This document shows, in pieces, positions 1 through 10,850 of a stretch of DNA of 64,000 bases. The notes beneath the pieces are model-generated. The model was not told the origin of the DNA. It saw nothing but the letters and a program-made list of their open reading frames with translations, and searched no databases. Source of the DNA: Diabrotica undecimpunctata (taxonomy: Eukaryota; Arthropoda; Insecta; Coleoptera; Chrysomelidae); NCBI RefSeq assembly GCF_040954645.1, contig NC_092806.1, positions 72,852,141 through 72,916,140 of the forward strand. The letters are read 5' to 3'. Positions within the stretch are counted from its first letter, which is position 1, and every line of letters starts with the position of its first letter. The position numbers and the translations under genes were made by a program.

Positions 1-725
1 AAATTATCAAATAAATTGTTGTATGTAATACTCCTATGTTGAAAGAATCAGTAGATCTAGCCACGTATTAAACAAACAAAACACGTTATTACACTCAACA
101 TCACCAGATATTTTTAAATCATACGATACGACACGTCACTTTTATCTTGCTATCTAGATCCAATAACAATGATATCGTCAATTGCATTAACTATATACAA
201 CAATGATAATTAATCATTGTGTTTAAGTTGATTTCAATGAAAGATCTAATGATAGACAAACGCCGTAAGTCATGTAATATCAGATGTTCGGGTACGAATT
301 AATTGGCTGTTGCTTTTAATAACTTTAAACGTTCTATTTTAATTAACCATCCATATTAATTTGAAAAGTTTTTTAACCTCTTTGAAAATTAAAAAAATAG
401 GCATAGGCGGTTTTAAGCATCCTTATTGAACAAGTGAATTAGTGAATACGCCTACGTGTTCAGCAAGTTCAAATATATAATTATTGAAAAAGATAATATA
501 AAGAGAAAAAAAGATATGATTCTAATTTAATCTAAATTCTAATCTAAAAAAGATATGTTGGTTGTTTATAGTTCGCAACTATTTAGTAAATTTTTTACTG
601 ATTTTGTCATTATAGTATTCTTTATAAATAGTAAAGTATAAACACGGTGACAAATTTAGTCTATACTTAATTTGGAAATGCATGATAGCATGACAACATA
701 AAATGCAAATTTGACATAAAAACAC
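1..725. other. AT-rich flank, no gene seen
   Basis: Low-complexity AT-rich DNA upstream of the first LTR. No coding similarity, RNA gene or repeat structure was recognised on either strand. Confidence 0.5.
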
Positions 726-917
726 TGTTATGGCGCCACGAGAATTCCACTGAATTCTAGAAACATTCTAAGACTGAGTCTGACTAGGTATATATAAGGG
801 CCATTAGACTTTAGGAGTTAGTCTAATAAATATATTTGTACCGTTAAAAACTAAACGTTGTAAATTAGTCGTGTTTTAGTGTTACGAGACTTTAAGTAAA
901 CTAAAATAAACATTACA
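726..917 (+). repeat. 5' LTR of gypsy-type element
   Basis: Begins TGTTATGGCGCC and ends CATTACA, so it has TG...CA ends. A TATA-like TATATATAAG lies near 788-798. It is followed at once by TTGGTCTCAGAAGTGG, which resembles a tRNA-complementary primer-binding site. At about 192 bp it is short, and with no second copy in the window the boundaries are inferred. Confidence 0.65.
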
Positions 918-958
918 TTGGTCTCAGAAGTGGCATTAATTAAATAAATTCTGTAACA

Positions 959-1980
959 ATGTCTTCGAGACTTAGTGATTTAAAAGTGACAGATTTTCGA
1001 CGGGGATAATATAGAGAATTAAATTCTGTCGGGAGAAGGGCTGAATTAATACAACGACTGAAGGACGCCCTGGAAGAAGAGGGTTTTGATGCAGAAACGT
1101 ATATATCTGACGACAAGTGTGTTGCTATGATTTCGTCTGGTGATATTTCCAAAGTTTCTGCGGACATTTTTTCTATAGAAAATAAAGGAACTTTTGCCCT
1201 TAAAATATCTTTATTGGAATTTTAATTATCTTTTAATTTAATTTATTTAATTATCTTTTATTCGAAAAGAAAGTTACTGCCAATATTTCGTATTTTGAAG
1301 AAAAGATAAATTAGGTTGAAAATATTTCCTCTTTTGAACAGAAACTGAAAGACATTGAAAAGAAGATGACGGACAGCAGACAGAGGAATTCGATTAATTA
1401 CAGTAGAGACAAAAGATGATGAGGTGCAATGTAAGTTGAAACCACGGCCGACATTTGAAGGGAGTGGAGGTTATGTTCGCGTTAAAGTCCCAACTTATGA
1501 CGGAAAATCGTAATAACTACATGAAAAGTTCGAATCGGTTGCGAGAGCGACTGGATGACCAAAAAAAGAAAAGGCTGTAAAACCTGACTACTGCTCTTCG
1601 AGGATATGGATACCTTGGATGTGCTTCAGATGATATAGATGATTTCGAACAACTTAACAAGAGACTAAACAAGCGATATGGTCACGAACACTTGTTCTGT
1701 GCATGTCTAACCAGTCACAGTTCAAAAATCTTTGCCAGGTTAATGCGATATGCTTATCCAAAAACTCCTGAAGACATGATGGAAAAGTTGGCTGTTCAAA
1801 CATTTATTGATGGATAATTAAACGACTTCAAGAATATGATTTCAAGATTGAGGATTGGGTCTAAGTTAGCTACAGGAACATTGATTCTCTCTCTAGAAGG
1901 CCGTGCCCAGCAGACTGTTCTCACTGCAGTGCAAGAATCCAAGGAAGCAGAGGTGCTAAGAACATCGGTGGTCAACAAGT
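959..1980 (+). pseudogene. Broken gag with SAP-like start (gypsy type)
   Basis: The first part, from the ATG at 959 to about 1220, reads as a SAP-like helix-extension-helix segment (SRLSDLKVTDF, then RAELIQRLKDALEEEG), with one internal stop after DFRRG. A retrotransposon gag domain follows from about 1436 to 1967: VRVKVPTYDGK, HEKFESVARATG, DFEQLNKRLNKRYGHE and PKTPEDMMEKLAVQTFIDG are recognisable in shifting frames. Gag forms the particle that packages element RNA. Several stops and frameshifts mean that no full protein can be made. The gag C-terminus, nucleocapsid knuckles and all enzymes up to the integrase are missing. Confidence 0.7.
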
Positions 1981-1984
1981 AGTC

Positions 1985-3110
1985 TTGACGTCTACTAAGA
2001 TCATAGAAGAACAAGAGAGAGATCCACTTTTACAGAAACTTAGAAAATGGAAAGAAATCATCAAACTTGACAAGAAATATCAAACCTATGCTCAGTAGTT
2101 AAAACGTATTGGGAACAGTACGACTTCTTTGTCATGGAAGACGGCTTGCTTAAACGAGTACTGGAAAATGATGATGTCTCAGAGAAGCTAACACAATTGG
2201 TGATTCCAAAGAGCAGAATAGTCTAAATATTTCGTCAGTTACACGACAGTCCATCAGGAGGGCATTTCGGTGCAAAGAAAACCCTTCAGGGAACTTGGGA
2301 ACGGTTTTATTGAATGAATAGTTCCAACGATGTTAAGGACTGGTGTAAGAAATGTACTACCTGTGTCAAGAGTAACGGACCTTACTGAAAAAGAAAGATT
2401 CATATGACGCAATGCAATGTGGGAAGTCCGTTTGAATGAATAGTTTTTATTCTGAACGAACAAATAAAACAATTGGCAAGTATTTGGCAAAAATGGCGTC
2501 AAATCACTAGCGAGGCTGGGACCAGTGTATTCCTTTCTTCCCAATGGTCTACAGATCTGCTGTAAATGAATCAACGGGCCAAACCTATTTTGACACGAGA
2601 TGCGACTACCTTGTGATATGAAGAATGGGTCATATACACGAGTTGGTCCGTTCCCATCTTTAGATCGCTAGTGATAGAATGAAGAAACAGTATGATACCC
2701 AAGCCGAAAAGGTATATTTAAGAAGAATGACAAAGTCTGGCCTTATAATCAAAAAAAAATGAAAGGGTTCTCCCAAGTTACAGCACTTCTGGAAAGGTCC
2801 GTAGGTACCTTACTAGGGAGAAGATTACCGGTATCATGTGTCAAGGAAGCAAAATTCCAAAAGGAAAACCGATTTTAGTACACCATAACCGGCTGAGGCC
2901 ATTCGACAGAGACCACGAAGTAGATGAAGAAGTGGAAGTAAACCAAGTTCAAGAAGTACCTGACCTCAAGTTTGAGGAATTTATGGGCATATGGAGGTAC
3001 CAGTAAAACAAGACATGGTGTTAACCACTGAAGAAAAGGAAGATCTACTAGAACTTCAAGATGACTACTCACTGATCCATACCATTCCGGCGAATATTAA
3101 AGATGCACAA
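1985..3110 (+). pseudogene. Integrase remnant, Ty3/gypsy type
   Basis: A zinc-binding HHCC segment is visible at about 2230-2390: RQLHDSPSGGHFGAKKTL gives the two histidines and WCKKCTTCVKS the two cysteines. The DDE core is mostly lost. The C-terminal region (about 2670-2910) keeps a tail ending in HHNRLRPFD, usual for gypsy integrases. A further open tail runs to about 3110 (TTEEKEDLLELQDDYSL). Stops interrupt every part. Integrase would insert the cDNA copy into the genome; this copy cannot function. Confidence 0.7.
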
Positions 3111-3845
3111 GGACTGGCAACAAATAAACGGTAAATACCAAAGGAATTCCTTCCAATGCGAAATAGAGTGGAGCACTCCTCCGTATTCGGCTTTCGCGAA
3201 TGCTGTGCTTTGGTGTCCTATTGTTCGAAAAAGAACAAGGCTGTACTAGTTTTATCCACATTCCATTTCACCGTTGATATAGATGAGTTTACTGGAGATA
3301 AAAATAAACTTGAGGTCGTGACTTTTTATAATATGACCAAAGTTGGCGTCGTCCTGGTTGACCAACTTTGTTAACACAATAATGTTGCGCGCAACACTAG
3401 ACGTTGGCAGATGGTACTGTTCTACAATCTGGTAAACATTTCCGCGATAAATGCTCTTTGCATTTACAAATATCACCATCATATAAACGAGAAGATATCA
3501 CGTGTTCGGTTCTTGCAAAACCTGAGTTGGGAGTTGATCAAACCTCAAATAGAACGAAGGTCTTAAGATCCAAACATTTCAAGGCAGCTACGACAACGTG
3601 CAAAACTGCTGCTTGGTATTGGGGAAGATGAGCAGCCAGTCGAAGCTAGAACCGGAATCCCGAGGAAGATTCCGGTATGTGGAAGGGTTCGGGATAAAAT
3701 CACCATAAAATTATGTTCCAAATGTGGAAAATGGATTTGTGGTGACCATTTTAATGAAATCTGTATAAACTGCCATCAAAATGAATGTATTATCGTTTAC
3801 TTGAAAATAAAGTTTTGTTGTAATAATTTTTTGGTTTTATCTTGA
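3111..3845 (+). pseudogene. piggyBac-like transposase, C-terminal half
   Basis: One reading frame runs from about 3111 to 3845, broken only by stops at 3132, 3372 and 3564. Recognisable piggyBac landmarks in order are NKR then IPKEF, SSVFGF, the KKNKAVLVLST block, FYNMTKVGVVLVDQLC (the usual D in the GVDxxD position is partly altered), RNTRRWQMVLFYN, NISAINALCIY, SWELIKPQIERR, and a C-terminal cysteine-rich domain (CSKCGKWICGDHF then CINCH). That last domain binds the terminal repeats in active family members. The N-terminal half with the first catalytic aspartates is missing. With so few lesions this is a fairly recent loss. It abuts the gypsy remnant. Confidence 0.85.
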
Positions 3846-3971
3846 TAAATACACTGTACTGATTATATTTCCATAGAAAATAAAATAAAAGTTAAAAAAA
3901 AGGCAAATAAAAAATAGGTGACATTTGTCCCCCCACGCCAATAAATATGTCATTCTTATTCACGCCACTAA

Positions 3972-3982
3972 CGGAGGGTTAA
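3972..3982. repeat. Candidate piggyBac 3' end next to TTAA
   Basis: The sequence CGGAGGG followed by TTAA (3979-3982) lies about 130 bp after the transposase stop. Read on the other strand it is TTAA-CCCTCCG, matching the TTAA target plus CCC... start usual for piggyBac ends. The other end is gone, so this is inferred. Confidence 0.4.
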
Positions 3983-4324
3983 TAAACCTTAATGCCTTTT
4001 GTTTATTTTGGTTTTCTCTATGATAGTTTACCATAATTTGGCAAAAAAATGCAATTTTTCTGACTGAAAAAAGTCGAAAAAAAAGGTCAATCTTTAAACA
4101 ATTTTTTCAAATCAATAACCCTCGAGCTTCTTTAGCAAGACTTTTTGGATCTTTTATGGAATACGTCGCTAATTTTGTTAATGAAATAATAAATATCTGC
4201 TAAATAAATTAGTAAAAAATACTATGCAATTTTTAGCACATTATAAATTTGCCTAAATTTTTGTACAGCCCAAGAGGTTCTGAAACTCTTTACTTGTGAG
4301 TTGTTGATGTTAAATATTATTTTA
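3983..4324. other. AT-rich spacer, nothing recognised
   Basis: AT-rich DNA between the piggyBac end and a MITE. No gene or structured repeat was recognised. Confidence 0.4.
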
Positions 4325-4530
4325 TGTGCGATTAAACCACAATTGATTTTATTGGGAGTTACATTTTACATTTATTTTGACTTTTCGATTTCCAATCCGG
4401 GAATTGTTTGTGAAATAATCATCCTTAAAATACAAAAACTTATCACGAAATTTAACCTGTAAATGTTTACAAATTGATAAAATGTAATTCTCATTACAAT
4501 CAATTGTTTTCAAATTATTTAACATAATCA
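4325..4530. mobile_element. MITE-like inverted-repeat element, copy 1
   Basis: The left end (AAACCACAATTGATTTTATT, then GTTACATTTTA) pairs with the right end (AAATGTAATTCTCATTACAATCAATTG). The same terminal motif recurs in the 25222-25418 element and in a partial copy near 25670-25760. No coding capacity. The superfamily is unknown. Confidence 0.5.
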
Positions 4531-5560
4531 TAAGGATTTAACAGAATCATATCAATAAAAATATGAGTATTTACATAGAAAAAATAAGCTTGAATGTGGA
4601 AAAAAATTCGATATTTATAGCAATTCTAAAAATTTTCTACGCTTACTTACCTAATTATAAGAATTTAATTCTTTTTTTGTCTTTTTGTCCTTTTTAAGTC
4701 TTTTTTGCCGATATAAAAAACGTCACCCAGCCCAGTTACGAAGACTTTGGAATTTTCCGGGCAATATTAATGTGCTGAACAGAAAAAAAAGTAAGTTTAA
4801 TTCAACTTAATTCAACAATTTTTTTTTCAGAAACTCTTTTGATTTACTAGAAGAAAATTTTAAAAACATTATTGTTACAATTTTTCCAAAAATTTCCATT
4901 GTTACATACTGGAAAAATGTTTTTTACAAGTCCACAAGTAACATTTGAAAGAAAATTTAATTCCAAAAAATTTAGTTGTATCAAGTTTTGTTTTAGAAAT
5001 GATACTTTCCAAGATATTAAGGATAATGTTAAAAAATAGCGGTCTGTAACGTATATTTTTCGTTCTAGAATCTTTTCTGAATTTTGCACGACTTTTTTTA
5101 GCTGAAGCATATTCATATTCTAGTTACCAACAATATTCCGGAGATATTTCTACAAAAATCTACAATCAACTTAAGCTATTTTTGTAAAGATCCCTAATGG
5201 ATCTAATACAGGAAGAGAGTAACTGATAGAGCGGATACGTGAAGAAACAAAAATATGCGAAGATCAGTTTGCATCGCATATGGATACATGAACAAAAGAG
5301 GCAATTTTAGGTAAAAGGCATTTAATACAAAAATATAGAAAAGATAAAAAAATGGATATATATTATTCACTGATCTGTATTTACAAAGCATATGAGTTAT
5401 TCTGCAACAGGCACTACATATGGAACAGGCTACAGATGTGAATATGAAAATTGTGGAAGATAAGGGTAATAGAGTCATAACTAAGGGACCGTTCTCACTT
5501 AGACGGAAGGTTCGTTTGGACGGAAGTTGGACTTTAGTGTTCACACATTTTCAGTGTGTT
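4531..5560. other. AT-rich spacer, nothing recognised
   Basis: AT-rich sequence without recognised genes. Short open frames on both strands have no domain similarity. A stretch just before 5560 may be 5' sequence of the PIF/Harbinger remnant that follows. Confidence 0.4.
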
Positions 5561-5564
5561 TTTA

Positions 5565-5815
5565 GTCTTTGCACATGATGGACGACGACGATATCCCAGT
5601 GCTATGGTGGTATTTAATAAAAAGAAGATGACGTAAACGAAAACCTTGAGTGCATCCTATTACATCCTATTATATTATATACGGGAAAAACAGAAACATT
5701 TATAACATTAATGGGTGAATTAAGAAATTATGAAAAAAAGTTTTTGAACTACTTCCCTGTTATTTCACTTCGCATTGGAAAATATCCGTCTCCGAAAAAA
5801 ACTAAACCATAGGAA
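5565..5815 (+). pseudogene. PIF/Harbinger (HARBI1-like) N-terminal remnant
   Basis: An ATG at about 5569 opens with MDDDDIPVLWWYLIKRR, followed in shifted frames by RKRKP.VHPI and FITLMGELRNYEKKFLNYF. This is the N-terminal pattern of insect HARBI1-like transposases, in which a basic stretch with WVHPI precedes a segment ending in ELRNDExKFFNYFRM. The DDE nuclease domain is absent. Stops and frameshifts are present. The identification rests on this short stretch only. Confidence 0.45.
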
Positions 5816-6567
5816 ATCCAAACGTAGCGCATTTAGGTTATACTTTTCAACCAACTCCTACAAAGAAGAACGAGAATTGTCGAAAGACATTGAAACTAAC
5901 ACCAAATACGCGGAAACAGCAAAAAGCGCCTAATTCAAATAAGAATAGAAAAGCGGAAAAAAAATATTGAATATAAAAAAAACCAACAGAAGTCTGTAGC
6001 AATCACACACATTAGAAGATAAGATTAAATATTTAAATCAACGATGTCAGTTAGAGTACTATGTAACTAAAAATCAAAAGTATTTAACAGTTAGATAATT
6101 AATTATCTTTTAGCATTTTCATGTAAATAAAAAATTACCAAAGCAGCAAAATTGTATTTTACCTCGACCCTGTATTTTAGTTGAATTCTTGATATGTACA
6201 TATGCTTTTATGGGAAAATCTTAGAAATGTAAAGCGGTCGGTGAGATGTAATAAAACAAAAAGCAAAATGAAAATTTATTTCTTTAACTTATTGTTCTGA
6301 CTACAAGAACCGAGACGGGGCTGCAACCTAATAAGGAGATTCACGTATGAATTCGTTAATCCCGTTAAAGAACAAACAGCACAAATGGTGAGGACAGGAT
6401 TCTTTGTGGCGTAAAGGTAAACTTTTATATATAAAAAAAATGTATAGAAATTACATCTTGTAAATTGGTAAAATCTATACCCGCCTACTATAAAAACTAA
6501 CGTCAATCAGATAAAACCTTCATATGAATTCATTCTTCATTGAATTTTATTTCTGTTTCTTCTATAT

Positions 6568-6569
<2 letters not shown>

Positions 6570-6657
<88 letters not shown>
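6570..6657. repeat. (TA)n microsatellite
   Basis: About 88 bp of TA dinucleotides with one CG interruption. Confidence 0.95.
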
Positions 6658-6660
<3 letters not shown>

Positions 6661-6865
6661 ATATTATATATTATATGCAGAAATGCCTGGGTTAGTGATC
6701 AGCTTAGTAGTGTCTGGGAGCTCGGGAGACTGAGACCTCGGAAGCTCCGAAGAAAACATCAGAGATGATGGCAAAAGCTCGACGCAGTGATAATCGACGC
6801 AGTTGAATTAGGAAGACTATTAAGTTGTTCTTGTAATAGTATTAATCTTAGCTTTAGGTTTATTA

Positions 6866-6866
<1 letters not shown>

Positions 6867-6937
<71 letters not shown>
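6867..6937. repeat. (TA)n microsatellite
   Basis: About 70 bp of AT dinucleotides with a single C interruption; the second of three such tracts within 1.2 kb. Confidence 0.95.
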
Positions 6938-6940
<3 letters not shown>

Positions 6941-7644
6941 GTTTTGGATGGGTTGGAGTCAATAAAAGGGCTATTGGTTAACTATTTTTTTATATCTCGA
7001 GCTTTCAATTGTGTTTACAATTATTATCAAGAGCTGCTAAAAAAGACAAAATATCTTAAAAGTTTGAACTAGAAAGAACAATTTTCGTTAACTTACCAAA
7101 TTAAAATTAGTTTAGTAAATAAAATTTGCTGCTAATACATCTTAAAAATAATTAATATAAAAATGTCCTAATCTAATAAATGCTTCTCTGAAATTTTTAT
7201 TTTAATTTTGAAAACATTTTTTAATAAAAAAACAATTGAATTTATAAATAAGTTAAAATAGCAACCAATTACAAATAAGCCTCAATGTCATAAATGCCAA
7301 CTTAAAATTTTTATTCTTGACAATTATATTGCCAAAAATAAAATTTTGTTTAAAAATTCTTTTTTGTTTAGTAACAAAAAAGAAGAAGATTTATTCACCA
7401 TTGACAGATATCTGAAAAAATGTAACAGATATATGGAAAATCAAATCAAAATGTGACATTTTACAAGTTTTATATATAAATTATAAAGAAAGAATATAAT
7501 TATAAATTTTGCTTAGATTTTGAATTTCTGATCTTTTATTTAAATTATTATCACTTTTGCTAATACAAACCATTTCCAAAAAAGTCCTTTTGAATTTATT
7601 ACTTTCACTACATAAAATTTTAATGTTATCAAAATCCATAATAT

Positions 7645-7648
<4 letters not shown>
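6938..7648. other. AT-rich spacer, nothing recognised
   Basis: AT-rich sequence between two microsatellites with no recognised gene. Confidence 0.4.

Positions 7649-7718
<70 letters not shown>
7649..7718. repeat. (TA)n microsatellite
   Basis: About 70 bp of TA dinucleotides with one C interruption. Confidence 0.95.
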
Positions 7719-7920
7719 CTAAGGCCTCAGACCAACTCAGCCTGAACAAAATGTCTACCCTGAGTAAAACCAGAACGTGCGGTTGAAGCTTTGCGCTAAT
7801 AACACAATATCTAGTCTGCTTTGATTATATTTATGTTGTTGATCTAGCTGTGTACGAGACTTTTATTATGAAAATGTGTTTTTGTTGTATTAGTTTTTCA
7901 AAAGACTTTTTTTATTTAAA

Positions 7921-8245
7921 TTAATATGATAACTAGTGACTCTCAACAAGACAAGAAATATGTTGAAGCAGTGGGACTGAATGTATTTCGAAGAACGTTG
8001 GCATTATCTCGCAGAAATTAAATTTGAAATGCCGCTGTGAAACAACGAATAAAAATAGACGGTCCTGAGATAACAGGTATAAAGAAGATACCATTAATAT
8101 GGTATGGTGACAAAAAATCATAGAATGAATACGGCCAAATCACCGGAAACAGGGAACGCCATAGAAAACCCGAAAGGGAATCTTGCAGATTAGTTAAATC
8201 AACAAAAATCTACATATTACATAGGTCATGCAAATTCTCTTTAGG
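7921..8245 (+). pseudogene. LINE ORF2 C-terminal scrap
   Basis: The plus strand reads VKQRIKIDGPEITGIKK, then LIWYGD, in the arrangement of the conserved WxGH segment near the C-terminus of RTE/BovB-like LINE reverse transcriptases. Basic residues follow up to about 8200. Stops interrupt the frame. Nothing of the catalytic RT remains. Assignment to a clade is not possible. Confidence 0.4.
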
Positions 8246-9200
8246 AGAACTCTTCTTATGAGTTAATATCTCGAACGTATCTTTCTATCATCGGGAGCAA
8301 CCTTGATGTTGACAAATGTTAAATATTATGTTAATGTTAAATATAATTAACACTTAACCAAATAAAATTAAATTTCGAAAAGTTTTATTACATTTAGTCG
8401 ATGATTAAAATTTAATAATTAATTATACTGGGTTGTTTATTTGACTTATCAGTTTTAGTTTGTGTTGCATATTGTTTATGTACAATATTTTTTACAACAT
8501 AATTGCAAAGTACAAAAACAAAACACAGGACACATAGGTCCATCATTGGCTGGGTGGGATTAATAAATAATCAATTGTACAGTTCGCGATATAATATAAG
8601 TTAACTATATTTGACTGGTTAGGTTTTTTTAGTATTTTTAAATTCATCAGATAAACCGACGACAGTCCCGAAACGATTTGTTTGTTTTTAAGTTTCGTTA
8701 AAATTATAAAAAAACAACTAATAAAAGTGTAATTAGAGGATCAGACCACATCGAATTTAATATAATCGTTTAGTAATATACGTTTCGAAACTTTTTTATC
8801 GTGGTCAAGGTTATTTGAAATTATTGTAATTAATTTAGTTACCTAGGTAAAACAATTTTAATCATTAGTTGGTTTATGAATAACTTAAAATTACAGACGT
8901 AATGTTTCTATTATACATACATCGGAAAAGTCTCTTTTTATATATAGATTAATTTTCTTCTGCTGGAACTAATTTAGATCATTAATAAAAAATTTCTAGC
9001 ACTTCAATGCATTTAATATAAAATAAAATTTGTGTAAACTTGAAAAATACTAAAGTAAGTATCTGTAAGGAAGAAAAATTTAAAATGATATTGTCAATGT
9101 CCACTTAAAGTAAATTTGCCCATTCTGTTTTAAGAAGTTCCCGGAAGCGAAATAAATTGTGAATGTTGCACATATATGTGGATTAATTCATTGTGGAAGC
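8246..9200. other. AT-rich spacer, nothing recognised
   Basis: No gene, RNA or mobile element recognised in about 950 bp of AT-rich sequence. Confidence 0.4.
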
Positions 9201-9523
9201 ATGGATCGGTCGTCAGACCACGGCCTCACCTAGTACGCTCTAGGGGGTCACTGTTCGGGGCTCTGCTTCATTGTTACCGCAAATTTTAGACTCTGTAGCT
9301 AGTCTTCGCTTCAAAAAGTTGTTTTATTTCAACAATGGTCTACGATATTATACATATAAAAAATTACATACCAAGTCTTTATCAAGACTTGGTAAAAATA
9401 CCAACATCCAGAAGTTAAATTGGATAAATGGTTGGAGGTACTTCGTACATTATACACGAAGCCCCCAAGCAGAGCGTACAGCAGAGTGGATAATTTCATA
9501 GGTCCACTCAAAATGCGACGACA
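9201..9523 (+). repeat. 5' LTR, truncated at its start
   Basis: Matches the 3' LTR from the ACCACGGCCTCA segment through to the terminal CGACA, with scattered substitutions and small indels. The primer-binding-site-like TGGCGCCC starts at 9524. Confidence 0.85.
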
Positions 9524-9539
9524 TGGCGCCCAACGTGGG
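9524..9539 (+). other. Primer-binding site of LTR element
   Basis: TGGCGCCCAACGTGGG follows the LTR end CA immediately; this is the position and the TGGCGCC-type start expected for a tRNA primer site. Confidence 0.75.
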
Positions 9540-10104
9540 TCCCGAACCCAACCATCCGATGAGAAGCCGCTGCTACACATAAGCCTAATGAATCCATGCT
9601 TGATCCAAGATGACAGAGGGGAGAGTCACCGGATGTTAGGACGTTAAAACCTAATATTCCGCCATCGAGGTCCTAAGCAGACCTGACGTCTTCTGTATAC
9701 CAGACGCCTGAGACGAGCCAGTCGCCTTCGAAGTTTAAAGTCCTTGAAGCTACGTAAGTCCCGGAGTAGCTACAGTCCCTGCCTGCCCTACCAGTGGTCC
9801 GCGCCACCACGGAGGCTCGGGCAAACTTGCCTACGAAACACCGTGGACAATGCAGAAGGGAACCGGAGAGCCGAGAAGGAGACGAACCCGTCGAGGGGTT
9901 TAGTGCATCAAAGGAAGATGGAACCTGGAAAAGATGCTGTCACCACCACCTCCCCCTGAATCGAGGTAATAGTGCTGTGCTTACGAACATTTATTCAATA
10001 TTTTGTAATACTTTTTTTTAAATGTTTCTACCTATTTCATAATTTGTAACTTGGTTTATTTTCAATAAAAATTCACCTACCTACAGAGTCTCCAAAGGGG
10101 GGGA

Positions 10105-10529
10105 TGTCATCAAGTGCCCTAGTCTGTCGACCAATAGCACGCACTTGATGCCCCGCCTACCTCGACTTGAAGATTGTGTATAAATAATTGCACAATCTTT
10201 GAGTCAGGATCAGTCGTTATACCACGGCCTCAACTAGAGCATAGTACGCTCTAGGGGGTCACCGGTCGGCTTTCTGCTCCATTGCTACTGCAAATTTTAG
10301 ACTCTGTTCCTAGTCTTCGCTTCAAAAAGTTGTTTTATTTCAACAATGGTCTACGATATTATACATATAAGAAATTCCATACCAAGTCTTTATCAGACTT
10401 GGTAAAAATACCAACATCCAGAAGTTAAATTGGATAAATGTTTAGGACTACTTCGTACATTATACACGAAGCCCGTAAGCAGAGCGTACAGCAGAGTGGA
10501 TAATTTCATAGGTCCATGCTGCCACGACA
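10105..10529 (+). repeat. 3' LTR, 425 bp
   Basis: Begins TGTCATCAAG after the purine run and ends CACGACA. It contains a TATA-like box and the region shared with the 5' LTR. Confidence 0.85.
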
Positions 10530-10850
10530 GATGATGCTCAGCTGAACTTCTAGTATCTAGAAAAAAACCGTCATATTCGAACTAATAAACACTTTGCGGA
10601 ACTCCCATATCAGTTTGGCGCATACCAGCTTGAAGAAGGAATAAAGCCCTATGAATTTTGTCCAAAGTTAAACGATGTCATTTCACCGTAAAACGCAGTA
10701 TTGTTAAAGCATCTACTAAACCAAAACTCTATAACGTGCATGAAATCGAAAATATCTGATATTTATTAAAGTATAAAAATTCTGGTTTTTCTCCCTCCTG
10801 CACATAAAATGATAAAACTTTTGTTAACCTATAAAAATTATGTTATTATA
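10530..10850. other. Spacer, nothing recognised
   Basis: Sequence between the LTR element and the Tc1 element; no gene was recognised. Confidence 0.4.

Larger units (their letters stand above)
726..3110 (+). mobile_element. Decayed Ty3/gypsy-type LTR retrotransposon
   Basis: The element starts with a short LTR, followed by a primer-binding-site-like stretch, a broken gag with a SAP-type start, and the zinc-binding and C-terminal parts of an integrase. Protease, reverse transcriptase and RNase H are absent: gag similarity near 1975 runs directly into sequence lying just upstream of an integrase near 1985, so a large internal deletion is inferred. No matching 3' LTR was found; the sequence runs into a piggyBac-like fragment near 3110. 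Stops and frame changes throughout show that it is dead. Family assignment rests on the gag and integrase order typical of Ty3/gypsy. Confidence 0.8.
9201..10529 (+). mobile_element. Short non-coding LTR retrotransposon (TRIM-like)
   Basis: Two direct repeats (9201-9523 and within 10105-10529) flank about 580 bp of GC-richer sequence. The internal part opens with TGGCGCCCAACGTGGG, a primer-binding-site-like motif directly after the first repeat, and closes with the polypurine run AAAGGGGGGGA directly before the TG of the second. The 3' LTR has a TATA-like GTATAAATAA near 10177. No gag or pol similarity is present, so the unit depends on another element's enzymes. The 5' LTR has lost about the first 100 bp, so no target duplication can be checked. 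It could instead be a deletion derivative of a full element. Confidence 0.85.

Noticed and set aside
6524..6981. Open frames made of repeated Ile-Tyr
   Set aside because: They are translations of the (TA)n microsatellites; the same applies near 7557, 30057, 40003, 47593 and 53164.
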